NCBI GenBank assembly: GCA_963843255.1
Contig: CAWJJQ010000003.1
Location: 496,001-560,000 of the forward strand
DNA: 64,000 bases
From: Bog-159 sp963843255
GTDB lineage: Bacteria; Acidobacteriota; Terriglobia; Bryobacterales; Bryobacteraceae
Direction: 5' to 3'
The position numbers and the translations under genes were made by a program. Below the pieces are notes generated by a model, which saw nothing but the letters and a program-made list of their open reading frames with translations, ran no database searches and was not told the origin of the DNA. Below are positions 27,593 through 37,481 of the stretch, one piece after another (position 1 is the stretch's first letter; each line of letters opens with the position of its first letter).

Positions 27593-28574
27593 AGTAGCCC
27601 ATTCTCCAGAAAGCCCGGAGAGGAGGCAGCCCGCGTGGTTGCACCAGCTTGACCTGGACACGCCGGTATTTACCATTCCGATCTGTGTTCTTTGGAGCGT
27701 AGCCTAGAATATACTGATTCCGCAACTCGATACCGATCTTCTCCGCGATGTTGGGAAGCTCGTTGGGATTTTCCACGGGGAAGTGGCGCCCGCCGGTTTG
27801 CTCAGAGATTTCGCTCAGCAGGCTCGGGCCACCCAGTTCCTCCGCGGTTCTGCCGCGGGAAGCAGCCGGCTCGAAGATGCCGATGGCGTAGATCTGGACG
27901 TCCGCTTCGCGCACCAGGTTCTTGATCTCAGTCTCGGTGTAGCGGCTGTTATTGTCGCCGCCATCGGAGATGATGAGCAGGGCTTTGCGGGCGTTCTTGG
28001 CCTTCTTCATGTGCAGCAGGCCCAGGTTGACCGCATCCAGGAGCGCCGTTTTCCCACGCGACTGCGCGAACGTCAGCCGGTTTTGAATCTCTTCCAGGCG
28101 TGTCGTGAAGGGCATCACCAGTTCCGCCCGGTCGCTGAACTCCACCAGGAAGAACTCATCGTCGGGATTGGCGGTTTTGAAAAACTGGCCCACGGCTTCG
28201 CGCGACTTCACCAGTTTGGGTCCCATGCTGCCGCTGCAGTCGAATATGACTCCGACCGAAAGAGGCGCATCCTCACTGGAGAACTGCATCACCTGTTGCT
28301 CGATCTTGTCTTCAAAGACGCGGAAATTCTCTTTTTCGAGTCCGGTTACAAAACGGTTCAACGGATCGGTTACAGTGACCGGAATCAAGACCAGCGTGGT
28401 GTCCACGCGAATGTTGGCCTTGGGCAGGATCTCGCTAGGTGTGGCCGGTTTGGGGCGGGGAACGATGGAAACCTGCGGCTCGCTGCCGGGTTTGTCCGCG
28501 GCCAGAGACAGGGCTGATAGGCACGAAATCATCCCCGCCAGCATGAATATGCGGCTTAATCGCAGGCCTGTCAA
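27576..28574 (-). CDS. VWFA-related protein (acidobacterial type), exported
   Basis: The 332-residue paralogue has a signal peptide ('RIFMLAGMISCLSALSLAA') and a VWA domain with 'VIFDCSGSMGPKLVKSRE' (MIDAS), 'GKTALLDAV' and 'LIISDGGDNNSRYTE'. It shares the closing 'NQYILGYAP' region and layout with the next gene. The pair plus the small Trp-rich gene form a coupled operon, and the two VWA proteins probably arose by tandem duplication. Confidence 0.88.
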   Translation of the reverse strand: MTGLRLSRIFMLAGMISCLSALSLAADKPGSEPQVSIVPRPKPATPSEILPKANIRVDTTLVLIPVTVTDPLNRFVTGLEKENFRVFEDKIEQQVMQFSSEDAPLSVGVIFDCSGSMGPKLVKSREAVGQFFKTANPDDEFFLVEFSDRAELVMPFTTRLEEIQNRLTFAQSRGKTALLDAVNLGLLHMKKAKNARKALLIISDGGDNNSRYTETEIKNLVREADVQIYAIGIFEPAASRGRTAEELGGPSLLSEISEQTGGRHFPVENPNELPNIAEKIGIELRNQYILGYAPKNTDRNGKYRRVQVKLVQPRGLPPLRAFWRMGYYAPTQ

Positions 28575-28619
28575 ACCTCCCTAGCCTTTCTTATTTCCTG
28601 AGTGTAGCACAGCACTTTT

Positions 28620-29439
28620 ATGTTAGAATCGCCTGTGCGCCGTAAAATTCTGGGCGTGATCCCCGCGCGGTACACCTCATCCCGTTTCCCTGGTAAACCT
28701 CTCGCTCAAATCGGCAACAAATCGATGCTGGAACATGTGTACGACAGGGCCTCACAGGCTCGCTACCTGACTAGCATTCTAGTTGCCACCGACGACGAGC
28801 GAATTGCCGCAGCAGCCCGCGCATTTGGAGCGCCCGTAAGGATGACGCGCGCCGACCATGCTTCGGGTACGGACCGTGTAGCGGAAGCGGCCTCCGCGGA
28901 TACCGCCGATGTGATTGTTAACATACAGGGCGATGAGCCGCTGATCGATCCCGCGGCTATCGACGCTGCCATTCTCCCGCTGCTGCACGATGAGGAACTT
29001 CTCATGGCCACGCTGAAGAAGCGCATCGAGGATCCGCGTGAGACCGGCGATCCCAATGTGGTGAAGGTGGTCACGGACCGGAACGACAACGCCATTTATT
29101 TTTCGCGGTCCACCATTCCTTACGTCCGCGGAGGCGATTCCGGGGCGGCGAAGATCGCGCACTTCAAGCACATTGGACTGTACGTTTACCGCCGCGACTT
29201 TTTGCTGGGCTATTCCGATCTGCCGGTAGGTCCGCTCGAACAGGCTGAGCGGCTGGAGCAATTGCGCGCGCTCGAAAACGGTTACCCCATCCGGGTGGTG
29301 GAAACCGAATACGAATCGCTGGGTGTGGATACGCCCGAAGATCTGGAACGTGTGTCGAAACTGTTTACGGCGTTTAGTGATGTCGCGCAAAACGGGCCGC
29401 GGCCGGCCCTTTGCGCTTTAACAAAACTCGCGAAACACT

Positions 29440-29447
<8 letters not shown>
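28620..29447 (+). CDS. kdsB: 3-deoxy-manno-octulosonate cytidylyltransferase
   Basis: The protein is 275 residues from ATG 28620, or 270 from GTG 28635. It has 'LGVIPARYTSSRFPGKPLA', 'DDERIAAAA', 'GTDRVAEAA', 'NIQGDEPLIDP' and 'GVDTPEDLE', all standard for KdsB, which makes CMP-Kdo for LPS and so supports a Gram-negative outer membrane. A TAGAAT box at 28624-28629 ends 5 bp before GTG 28635, where family similarity begins, so that start is possible. The last 20-odd residues after 'LFTAFSD' are encoded by a GCGCAAA repeat and are not part of the normal protein. It overlaps pyrG by 8 bp. Confidence 0.94.
29385..29416. repeat. GCGCAAA palindromic repeat, copy E inside kdsB 3' end
   Basis: A 32-bp compact copy, GCGCAAAACGGGCCGCGG followed by CCGGCCCTTTGCGC, forms a near-perfect hairpin. 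It is read through in frame as the C-terminal tail of KdsB. Confidence 0.8.
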
Positions 29448-31089
<1,642 letters not shown>

Positions 31090-31098
31090 GCTGTTGCT

Positions 31099-31881
31099 TC
31101 AATGAGCCTGTGGCGTGTAGCCATAGTAGGATTCATCGGCCTGGTCCCGGCGCGAAAAGAGATACAAGACCTTCGCATGTGACTGCATCGTGTAGTGCGT
31201 CGGCAGCCAAACATCGCCCGTGACGGGCGCGTATTCGAGCGCGAAGCGCGTGCCGGGCATCACCCTGGCTACAAAGCCGGCGATACTCACCGGGCGTGTC
31301 ACTTCGGCTTTAACCCTGATCCATTGAAAAGTCTGCGCATCCACCCACAGGGTGCCGCGCATGCCGGTGAGGACGGCGGCATTGCGCGTAGGCGGCGCGT
31401 AGCCGGCGCGCGGGGTTGCCTCCAACACATAAACGTCGCGCGACCCTTGTTTCTGCTGCCCCGCCAGCCGGAAATTGAAAGCGGCGGCCAGTTGCTCGAT
31501 CATCTGGTGATCGCGCTGGCGCTCCTTGCGATATTCGGCGTTTCTTCGGGTGCGCTCCCGGGGCGACTCATTCCGGCGGCGCGCGGTGGCCTGCTCCAGC
31601 TTGGATTGCTCCGCTGCCCGCCGTTGTGCGGATAGCGGCTCGCCGTTGAGCGCAACCAACTGGCGATACGGCGAACCGAAGATCATAGTCACCCGGTAAG
31701 TCCTGGAGGTGCCGTCGTTCCGGTCGCGCTCGAAGTAATCGTATTGGGGCGCTACCTGCCAGTCGCGATTGTTCGCCTGCATGGACCGCTGGACAATCGT
31801 GTTGACGTCCGGTACCGTCGCGATTGCCCACAGATGCGCCGTCGCGGCGGCTGCAACGATCCATATACCCTGTTTCTTCAC
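31099..31881 (-). CDS. Exported protein of unknown function, LolA-like character
   Basis: The 260-residue protein has an N-terminal signal peptide and a long charged middle helix region rich in Arg/Glu ('ARRRNESPRERTRRNAEYRK'). The C-terminal half has 'GTLWVDAQTFQWIRVKAEV', which resembles outer-membrane lipoprotein-sorting (LolA/LolB-like or DUF4292-type) beta-sheet proteins. It starts at GTG with a weak AGAGAG upstream. Function is unknown. Confidence 0.72.
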   Translation of the reverse strand: MKKQGIWIVAAAATAHLWAIATVPDVNTIVQRSMQANNRDWQVAPQYDYFERDRNDGTSRTYRVTMIFGSPYRQLVALNGEPLSAQRRAAEQSKLEQATARRRNESPRERTRRNAEYRKERQRDHQMIEQLAAAFNFRLAGQQKQGSRDVYVLEATPRAGYAPPTRNAAVLTGMRGTLWVDAQTFQWIRVKAEVTRPVSIAGFVARVMPGTRFALEYAPVTGDVWLPTHYTMQSHAKVLYLFSRRDQADESYYGYTPQAH

Positions 31882-32054
31882 AACTTAACTCTCTGCATCT
31901 TTTCTTCCAGAGCGCGGATTCACAGGTGCTGCCGAGCACATATCCAGCAAATACAGCGCCATATCGGACGGAAATACAGCCCTCGCGCGACCTCCGCCGG
32001 CGCATCCGCGCTGCATTGCTACCCATCCTAAAAGTAGATGAGAGGAGTAAGTCA

Positions 32055-32783
32055 ATGATCAGCGTGGTTGGTGTCTTTGAGGAGCGCGCTGCCGCCGAAA
32101 ATGCCGCTGAGCACATCCGCATCCTGGGCTTCGACAATGGCAGCGTCCATCTTCTTCCGTCGGCGCACGTACCTCTCGCGACCAGCGAGCAGCCCGGCAT
32201 GGCAGAAGCCATCGGTGGGTTTCTGGGAGGTACGATCGGCGTGGCAGGCGGCCTGTCAATCGGGGCCGCCATTGCTGCACTGCTGCCGCCCGCCGCACCG
32301 CTTTTGGCCTTCGGATACGCGGGCGCGGCAATACTGGGCGGAACCGGGATTGCCGCAGGCGCGGCGGCCGGCGGGAATTTGGGCGGGCCGCTATTTGATG
32401 GATTGCCCGCCGATGAGATCTTCTTCTACGAAGACGCCTTGCAACAGGGAAAGTCTGTGGTGGTTTGCATGGCGCCCGGCGAGGTTAACGCCGCCGAAGC
32501 GCGCGCGATAATGGAGCGCGAAGGAGCCGAGAGCCTGGATGCGGCACGGCAGGAATGGCGGGTGGGAGTAGAAGATGCTACCGAGGCCCGTTACCATGCG
32601 CCCCCCGCACACCTCGATCCGCGCGAGGAGGCGTTTCGCGAGGGTGTGGAAGCGGCGTCGAATCCCGAGTTTCGCGGGAAGCCCTGGGACCAGGTGGTCT
32701 ACCTGCTGGCGGAGCGGTATCGCGGCTGGTATGAAGATGCTTTTCGCAACGGCTTTACCGCCGGGCAACGGTTGTGGACCTGA
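32055..32783 (+). CDS. Glycine-zipper, stress-type protein (YflT-like N-terminus)
   Basis: The 242-residue protein has an N-terminal alpha/beta domain ('VVGVFEERAAAENAAEHIRI') like general stress YflT/DUF1269-type domains, then a Gly/Ala-rich membrane-active segment (about residues 55-115, 'GGFLGGTIGVAGGLSIGAA'). The C-terminal part with 'FREGVEAAS' and 'YAERYRGWYEDAFRNGF'-type helices is unassigned. ATG 32055 is supported by AGAGGAG at 32041; the longer frame from 31824 is unlikely. Confidence 0.75.
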   Translation: MISVVGVFEERAAAENAAEHIRILGFDNGSVHLLPSAHVPLATSEQPGMAEAIGGFLGGTIGVAGGLSIGAAIAALLPPAAPLLAFGYAGAAILGGTGIAAGAAAGGNLGGPLFDGLPADEIFFYEDALQQGKSVVVCMAPGEVNAAEARAIMEREGAESLDAARQEWRVGVEDATEARYHAPPAHLDPREEAFREGVEAASNPEFRGKPWDQVVYLLAERYRGWYEDAFRNGFTAGQRLWT

Positions 32784-32792
32784 CGGCCAAGG

Positions 32793-33653
32793 TCACCGGA
32801 GCTCGTTCATCATACCCGGCAGGCTCCATTGCGCCTGCATGCTATTGGGGCCCCAGCCGAATTCGGCCATCATGACCTTGCCCACTTCCTCCTGGCTCTT
32901 GCCTTCGTGAATCAGGCCGGCCGCGCGATTGCGCAGCTTCTCGACATTGTTGCGATAGGTGAGCAGTCCCGCCTTATTGGTGACGGCGCCGTGGCCGGGG
33001 ATCACCGTGTCGAAATCCAGCTTCATCGCTGCGTCCAGGGTCTGGGTCCAGGCTTTCAGGCTGCCGCCGCCGGTATAGTCGATCAGGGGCGTGGTGCCGG
33101 CCATCAGGTCGCCGGTATGGATTGTGCGTAGCGCCGGAAAATAAACGATGGCGTCGCCATTGGTGTGGCCGCGGCCGAAGTACAGCGCGCGCACTTCCTT
33201 GCCGCCCAGAAAAACGGAACACTGATCGGTGAAGACCACGCGCGCGGGCGCCATGTTGGCCGGCGCGTTGGGCTGCTTGTGCTCCACAATGTTGGCGCGG
33301 GCGTTGGCGGTGGAGATGATCTCGGCGGTGGGGAGGAATTTGGCGTTGCCGCCGCTGTGATCGGAATGGTGGTGGGTGGTGACCACGTACTTCACGGGCT
33401 GGCTGGTGACGCTGGTCACCTTGGCCATGATGCCTTCGTGATCCTGTTCGAACTTGTCGTCCACCAGGATGACGCCCTCGCTGGTGACGTAGACGGCCAC
33501 GTTGCCGCCGTCGCCTTCGATCTCGTACAGGTCGTCTGTGATTTTGTTGAGGGTCAGGGCCGGCGGCTTGCCCTGGTTTTGGGTGTAAGCGATCCAGCAG
33601 CCGGCCAGCAGAACCGCGGTGGCGGAGACGCGCGCTACAAGTGTTCGGCTCAT
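32793..33653 (-). CDS. MBL-fold metallohydrolase, probable lipoprotein
   Basis: The 286-residue protein has the zinc-binding 'TTHHHSDHSGG' (HxHxDH), a further His in 'FGRGHTNGD', Asp in 'HTGDLMAG' and His in 'VIPGHGAV', so both metal sites look complete. The N-terminus 'ATAVLLAGCWIAY' contains a lipobox-like L-A-G-C. It resembles B3-type or quinoprotein-relay MBL proteins, and substrate is unknown. ATG 33653 fits a TATATT box (33666-33661) ending 7 bp upstream; TTG 33662 is less likely. Confidence 0.87.
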   Translation of the reverse strand: MSRTLVARVSATAVLLAGCWIAYTQNQGKPPALTLNKITDDLYEIEGDGGNVAVYVTSEGVILVDDKFEQDHEGIMAKVTSVTSQPVKYVVTTHHHSDHSGGNAKFLPTAEIISTANARANIVEHKQPNAPANMAPARVVFTDQCSVFLGGKEVRALYFGRGHTNGDAIVYFPALRTIHTGDLMAGTTPLIDYTGGGSLKAWTQTLDAAMKLDFDTVIPGHGAVTNKAGLLTYRNNVEKLRNRAAGLIHEGKSQEEVGKVMMAEFGWGPNSMQAQWSLPGMMNELR

Positions 33654-33755
33654 CCGGGACAATATAGCAGACGGCGGGCGGCGTGTCCCAGGCGAGGTCG
33701 ATAAGGTGGCTGAGTACGACTACACGAAGGGAGAGGTGGGGTTTGGCATGCAGTT

Positions 33756-34029
33756 TCAGCGATATGTGTCTTTGGATCGAATGAGAATGGCTGAGATTTC
33801 CACAACGCCTCGCTCGGGAAATCTGCTGAAAATAATCCGGTAGGGTCCAACTCTCTTCCGGAAGCGCCCTTTCCACTGAAGCCCCTGTAACGCCCGTACG
33901 TTTGCTCCACTGGGAATCATCTCGTTGTTCTAGTTCGTCGATGGCGCGATAGATTCGTTTGCGCGCGTCTTTAGGAAGGCGGGAAAGGTGCTCTTGGGCT
34001 TCCCGCCAAAGATCAACGCGAAAGCGCAT
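33756..34029 (-). pseudogene. RelE-type toxin gene, frameshifted
   Basis: The first 44 residues from ATG 34029 read 'VDLWREAQEHLSRLPKDARK' and on to 'DDSQWS'. The RelE-like C-terminus ('WKGRFRKRVGPYRIIF' and 'ISAILIRSKDTYR' with a stop at 33756) continues in another frame. One extra base in the run TTT at 33901-33903 (AAA on the coding strand) explains the shift; removing it gives a 90-residue protein of normal RelE size. In the present frame translation runs into unrelated sequence. The ATG overlaps the antitoxin gene by 17 bp. Confidence 0.82.
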
Positions 34030-34294
34030 GTTTGACGGCACGCCAGGGTTTTGAGTCGCCGCGCTTAAGCTGCGCCTCGCCGCGGCGGACCATCTTCGCC
34101 TCCTGGGGCGTCAATATCGTGTCATCATCCACCAACCGTTTTGCCTTGATGAGCACGCCGTTGGTCGTTTGGGCAAAAGCCACGAAATCGCCCTCGCGAA
34201 TATTGAGGGTCTCCATAAACTCGCGGGGAATGACCAACTGGCGGCGCTGGCCCACGCGTCCGATCCTTTCGGGTACGGCGGTCTTGCTTGCCAT
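34013..34294 (-). CDS. AbrB/MazE-type antitoxin
   Basis: The 93-residue protein has an AbrB swapped-hairpin domain at residues about 7-50 ('IGRVGQRRQLVIPREF' and 'LNIREGDFVAFAQTTNGVLI') and a charged C-terminal tail that would bind the toxin. It is open and full length although the RelE-type partner is frameshifted. Two overlapping palindromes just upstream are likely its operator. Confidence 0.87.
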   Translation of the reverse strand: MASKTAVPERIGRVGQRRQLVIPREFMETLNIREGDFVAFAQTTNGVLIKAKRLVDDDTILTPQEAKMVRRGEAQLKRGDSKPWRAVKHALSR

Positions 34295-34298
34295 GCTT

Positions 34299-34328
34299 TC
34301 AGATTATCTGACTGTCAGAAATTGTCAA
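34299..34328 (-). promoter_or_regulatory. Promoter and overlapping palindromic operators of AbrB-RelE locus
   Basis: TCAGATTATCTGA (34299-34311) and TCTGACTGTCAGA (34307-34319) are perfect palindromes sharing 5 bp, followed by TTGACA on the minus strand (34328-34323). The palindromes cover the -10 position and lie 4 bp before the ATG, a layout expected for antitoxin autorepression. Confidence 0.6.
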
Positions 34329-34531
34329 GAGCTACCGGCTGCGGGCAGCAGCAGGCCTGGAATGCCGTCACCGTTCACGTCTCACACTGCGAGCATGATC
34401 GTGTCAAATCCCGGGTATGCTGGGGTCTGCCTCTGCAAGGTAAATGCTCTCTGAACACGCGAGTAGCGTCCTTTGTCACATGTAGTTTAGCGGCCCGGGT
34501 GCTACCTCTGTTGCGGCCGGCCGCGAGTTTG

Positions 34532-34537
34532 TAAAAT
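34532..34537 (+). promoter_or_regulatory. -10 box close to methyltransferase start
   Basis: TAAAAT ends 7 bp before the ATG at 34545. TTGCGG at 34511 is a weak -35 candidate with 15-bp spacing. No ribosome binding site fits. Confidence 0.4.
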
Positions 34538-34544
34538 ATGATCC

Positions 34545-35177
34545 ATGAACTGGCGCCTTGGGCCTTCCTTGTTTGTCCTGACCGGGGTGCTGTCGGCTCA
34601 GGCATCCAACCCCGATCCACGCACGTTCTGGGATAACCTTTTTCGAAACGGCCAGATTTCGTTCAACCGGGAAGCCAGCAAACTGCTGCAGTACGCGATC
34701 AACGGCCGGAAGCCGGGTGCCGCGATCGACCTGGGCATGGGCGAGGGGCGCAATGCGGTTTTTCTTGCCTCGAAGGGGTGGCGGGTAACAGGCGTAGATT
34801 TTTCGGCGGAGGCGGTCAAGCAGGCCAAATCACGCGCTGCGGCGGCACATGTAACGATTGACGCTATTGTCGAAGACCTGGACGTTTTTGAGGTGGGCCA
34901 TGCGAAATGGGATCTAATCGCGCTCTTTTACATGCATGCCTGGTTTCACCAGTCCAAGCACGATGTTCCGCGGCTGCTTGTGGAGGGTCTGAAATCTGGC
35001 GGCCTGCTGGTGATCGAGGGCTATGCCGGCGAAAAAGGCGACTACCAGACAAACGAATTGTTGCGTAGGTTCGACGGGCTGAAGATCGTCCACTATGAGG
35101 ATGTGCGTGATGAGGCGGATTGGGCTCCCGGCCAGAAAAGCCGTATCGTGCGCTTCATCGCGGAGAAGCCGGAGTGA
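34545..35177 (+). CDS. SAM-dependent methyltransferase with signal peptide
   Basis: The 210-residue protein has a class I methyltransferase core: 'AIDLGMGEGRNAVFLASKGW' (motif I, SAM binding), 'VTGVDFS' (motif post I), 'LIALFYMHAW' and 'GLLVIEGYAG'. It resembles TehB/thiopurine-type methyltransferases. The first 20 residues ('LGPSLFVLTGVLSAQA') look like a cleavable signal, which is odd for a SAM-dependent enzyme because SAM is cytosolic. The predicted transcript start is only a few bases before the ATG. Substrate is unknown. Confidence 0.85.
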   Translation: MNWRLGPSLFVLTGVLSAQASNPDPRTFWDNLFRNGQISFNREASKLLQYAINGRKPGAAIDLGMGEGRNAVFLASKGWRVTGVDFSAEAVKQAKSRAAAAHVTIDAIVEDLDVFEVGHAKWDLIALFYMHAWFHQSKHDVPRLLVEGLKSGGLLVIEGYAGEKGDYQTNELLRRFDGLKIVHYEDVRDEADWAPGQKSRIVRFIAEKPE

Positions 35178-35188
35178 CCTACGGGCGC

Positions 35189-36139
35189 CTATGACGAGGC
35201 TTTCTTCTTTGCGTCGGGCTTTTCGTCGGCCTTCTTCTCGTCTTTCTTCTCGTCGGGCGGGTGGCGAGGCTTGCGCGGGACGGGTTTGGCGCTGGCCATC
35301 TCGACGTACGCCGCTATGACGCGCTCCTTCTGCGACGGATCGAGCAGCAGGCGGCGCGGCTTGCCGGCTTCGGATTCGGAGAGCTTGAAGTAACCGTCGT
35401 TGGGCCGCACCGCGTAGAGCATGGCGGCCATGGCGGCGGAGGGCGCATCGTAGGGCATCGGCTTGTACGCGCGATATGCTTCCGCTACCGGATGCGCGGC
35501 GGCGTATGCGAAATCTCGGTCAATGCCGGCGCCGGGAAATGGAAGCTGGTCGCCAATCTCCTGCCCGACGGTGATCATCGGCGACGGCCATTCCGCCAGA
35601 ACTTTGCGGGCGGCCGCGGCGTCCGAATGGAGGCCCTGCTCGGTCATCGATAGCAGGCGAACCTTGTGCGCGATCCAGTCCTTCACGCCGTACATGTCGA
35701 GCAGTTTGGCCAGATCGTTGGCCGGTCCGCTCAGCACCACCGCCGCATTCTGATCGTGATAGGCCATCAGCGCGTTGCGGAACAGCGTGGCGACATCCGC
35801 CGTATCGTTGACGTCTTTGATGACAGTCCGGCCTTGCGCCATGGCCGCCGCCAGCATGGGCGATGCGGGCGCAGCCTTACCATCCGCCAGCCCGACCGGC
35901 ATGGAGTGCATGAACATGGCCGCCGTGCCGGTGGTGGCGCTGGCATAGAACAGCCGCACTGCGTCGCAAAACTGCGCCGCCTGCAGGTTGGAATTGCTGA
36001 TGCCGATGGCGGCGATGCGGGCCTGGTCTTTGCCGTCGAAGCCGTGCAGCATGGCCAGCGCCAGCACGTCGTCGATGCGGTCCATCGCCGAATCGAACAG
36101 GATTCCCACGGGCGGCTTGGCTACGGCCGGGAACTGCAT
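35189..36139 (-). CDS. Inosine-uridine nucleoside hydrolase-like protein
   Basis: The 316-residue protein has an IUNH-like start, 'ILFDSAMDRIDDVLAL', in place of the usual D-x-D-x-x-x-D-D cluster, so calcium binding may be altered, and later 'VVLSGPANDLAKLL' typical of the family. The last 30 residues are Lys/Asp/Glu-rich low complexity. It starts 1 bp after the DUF1552 stop codon and is the third gene of the DUF1592-DUF1552 operon. Activity on nucleosides is not certain. Confidence 0.78.
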   Translation of the reverse strand: MQFPAVAKPPVGILFDSAMDRIDDVLALAMLHGFDGKDQARIAAIGISNSNLQAAQFCDAVRLFYASATTGTAAMFMHSMPVGLADGKAAPASPMLAAAMAQGRTVIKDVNDTADVATLFRNALMAYHDQNAAVVLSGPANDLAKLLDMYGVKDWIAHKVRLLSMTEQGLHSDAAAARKVLAEWPSPMITVGQEIGDQLPFPGAGIDRDFAYAAAHPVAEAYRAYKPMPYDAPSAAMAAMLYAVRPNDGYFKLSESEAGKPRRLLLDPSQKERVIAAYVEMASAKPVPRKPRHPPDEKKDEKKADEKPDAKKKASS

Positions 36140-36140
36140 G

Positions 36141-37481
36141 TCAGGCGAGGTCCAGCACGTCCAGGCGTCCGGTGGAATCGCCGAAATGTTCGATGTGCAC
36201 GCCCATGCGGTCCATCATGGCCAGGTACAGGTTGCACATGGGAGTTTCGCGGCGATATACGATGCGGCGTCCGGGCTTGAAGTGGCTGCCGCCGCGGCCG
36301 GCCATCAGGGTGGGAAGGTCTTCGTGCAGGTGGCGGTTGCCGTCGGAGAGGCCCGCGCCGTAGACGATCATGCAGTTGTCGAGCAGCGAGCCATCGCCTT
36401 CGCGGATGGACTTCAAGCTCGTAATCCAGGCGGCGAACTGGCGTACATGGTAGCTGTTGATCTGGGTCACTTTCTCGATCAGGTCCGGTTGATTCCGGTG
36501 ATGGGTCAGCGGGTGGTGGCCGTCGGGAATGTCGATCTCGCGATAGGGACGAGAGGTGCCTTCGTGGGTGACCAGGAAAGTGATGACGCGGGTGAGATCC
36601 GACTGGAAGGCCACCGTCATCATCGCAGTCATCAACTTGAAATGCTCGGCGAAATCCGCGGGGACGCCGTAGGGCTTCTCCATGTGCGGATCGATCTGGG
36701 CGTTGTCCTTCTCGGCTTTTTCGATCTGCCGCTCGATCTCGCGGATAGAGGAAAGATACTCGTCGAGCTTGCGCCGGTCGGTGGGGCCGAGATCGGTTTC
36801 GAGCTTGCGGGTATCGTCGCTGACGAAATCGAGGATGCTGCGGCGATACAGGTTCTCCCGGGCACGTGCTTCGGGAGTCAGGGCCATGCCGTTGCCGAAA
36901 AGCCGCTCGAATAGCGCGCGCGGGTCGAGGATGGGCGGCAGCGGTTGCGTATCGCTCTTCCACGCCAGGTTGTTGGTGTAAGCGCAGGAATAACCGGAGT
37001 CGCAATCGCCCGCCTGACGCGCATCTTCCATGCCCAACTCGAGCGATGGGAAGCGGGTCTGCTTGCCCACCTGGTTGGCCACGATCTGGTCGAAGGAAAC
37101 GCCGGCCTTGATATCGATGACCGTTTTGCGGGGCTGCACGCCGGTCAGGTAAGAGGCGCAGCAGCGGCCGTGATCGCCGGCGCCATCGAGCAAGGCGCGG
37201 CCGGTATTGTGGGTCAGATTGCCGAACAGCGTGATGTCGTCGCGCAACGGCTCCATCGGTTTCAGGATGCGCGGCAATTTCCCCAGCTTGCCCTCGTACT
37301 CAGGATTCCAGCCATCCATGATGATGCCGTTCGGCACATAGACGAATGCCATGCGGACCGGCGGTGTGCGGCGGGTGGCCGCCAGCGCGGGCGACATGGC
37401 ATCCAGGAACGGAAGAGCCACGGCCGTGCCGATGCCGCGAAGGAAGGTGCGCCTGGGCAGCGCTTTCTTGGTAATCATCAT
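36141..37481 (-). CDS. DUF1552 protein, Tat-exported
   Basis: The 446-residue protein has a Tat leader ('PRRTFLRGIGTAVALPFLDA') and matches DUF1552, seen in planctomycetes and acidobacteria next to DUF1592-type proteins ('MAFVYVPNGIIMDGW', 'DHGRCCASYLTG', 'GNRHLHEDLPTLMAGRGG'). It resembles sulfatase-like/alkaline phosphatase-fold proteins of the DUF1501 type. Its ATG overlaps the TGA of the upstream DUF1592 gene by 4 bp. Function is unknown; the paired layout suggests a periplasmic complex. Confidence 0.9.
   Translation of the reverse strand: MMITKKALPRRTFLRGIGTAVALPFLDAMSPALAATRRTPPVRMAFVYVPNGIIMDGWNPEYEGKLGKLPRILKPMEPLRDDITLFGNLTHNTGRALLDGAGDHGRCCASYLTGVQPRKTVIDIKAGVSFDQIVANQVGKQTRFPSLELGMEDARQAGDCDSGYSCAYTNNLAWKSDTQPLPPILDPRALFERLFGNGMALTPEARARENLYRRSILDFVSDDTRKLETDLGPTDRRKLDEYLSSIREIERQIEKAEKDNAQIDPHMEKPYGVPADFAEHFKLMTAMMTVAFQSDLTRVITFLVTHEGTSRPYREIDIPDGHHPLTHHRNQPDLIEKVTQINSYHVRQFAAWITSLKSIREGDGSLLDNCMIVYGAGLSDGNRHLHEDLPTLMAGRGGSHFKPGRRIVYRRETPMCNLYLAMMDRMGVHIEHFGDSTGRLDVLDLA

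Noticed and set aside
32974..34041. 355-codon open frame on the minus strand
   Set aside because: It joins the frameshifted RelE start to an off-frame reading of the MBL gene; the Arg/His/Gln-rich part is a shadow.
34320..34500. tRNA-like fragment with a possible T-loop (CAAATCCCGGG)
   Set aside because: No acceptor stem or anticodon arm could be paired around it.
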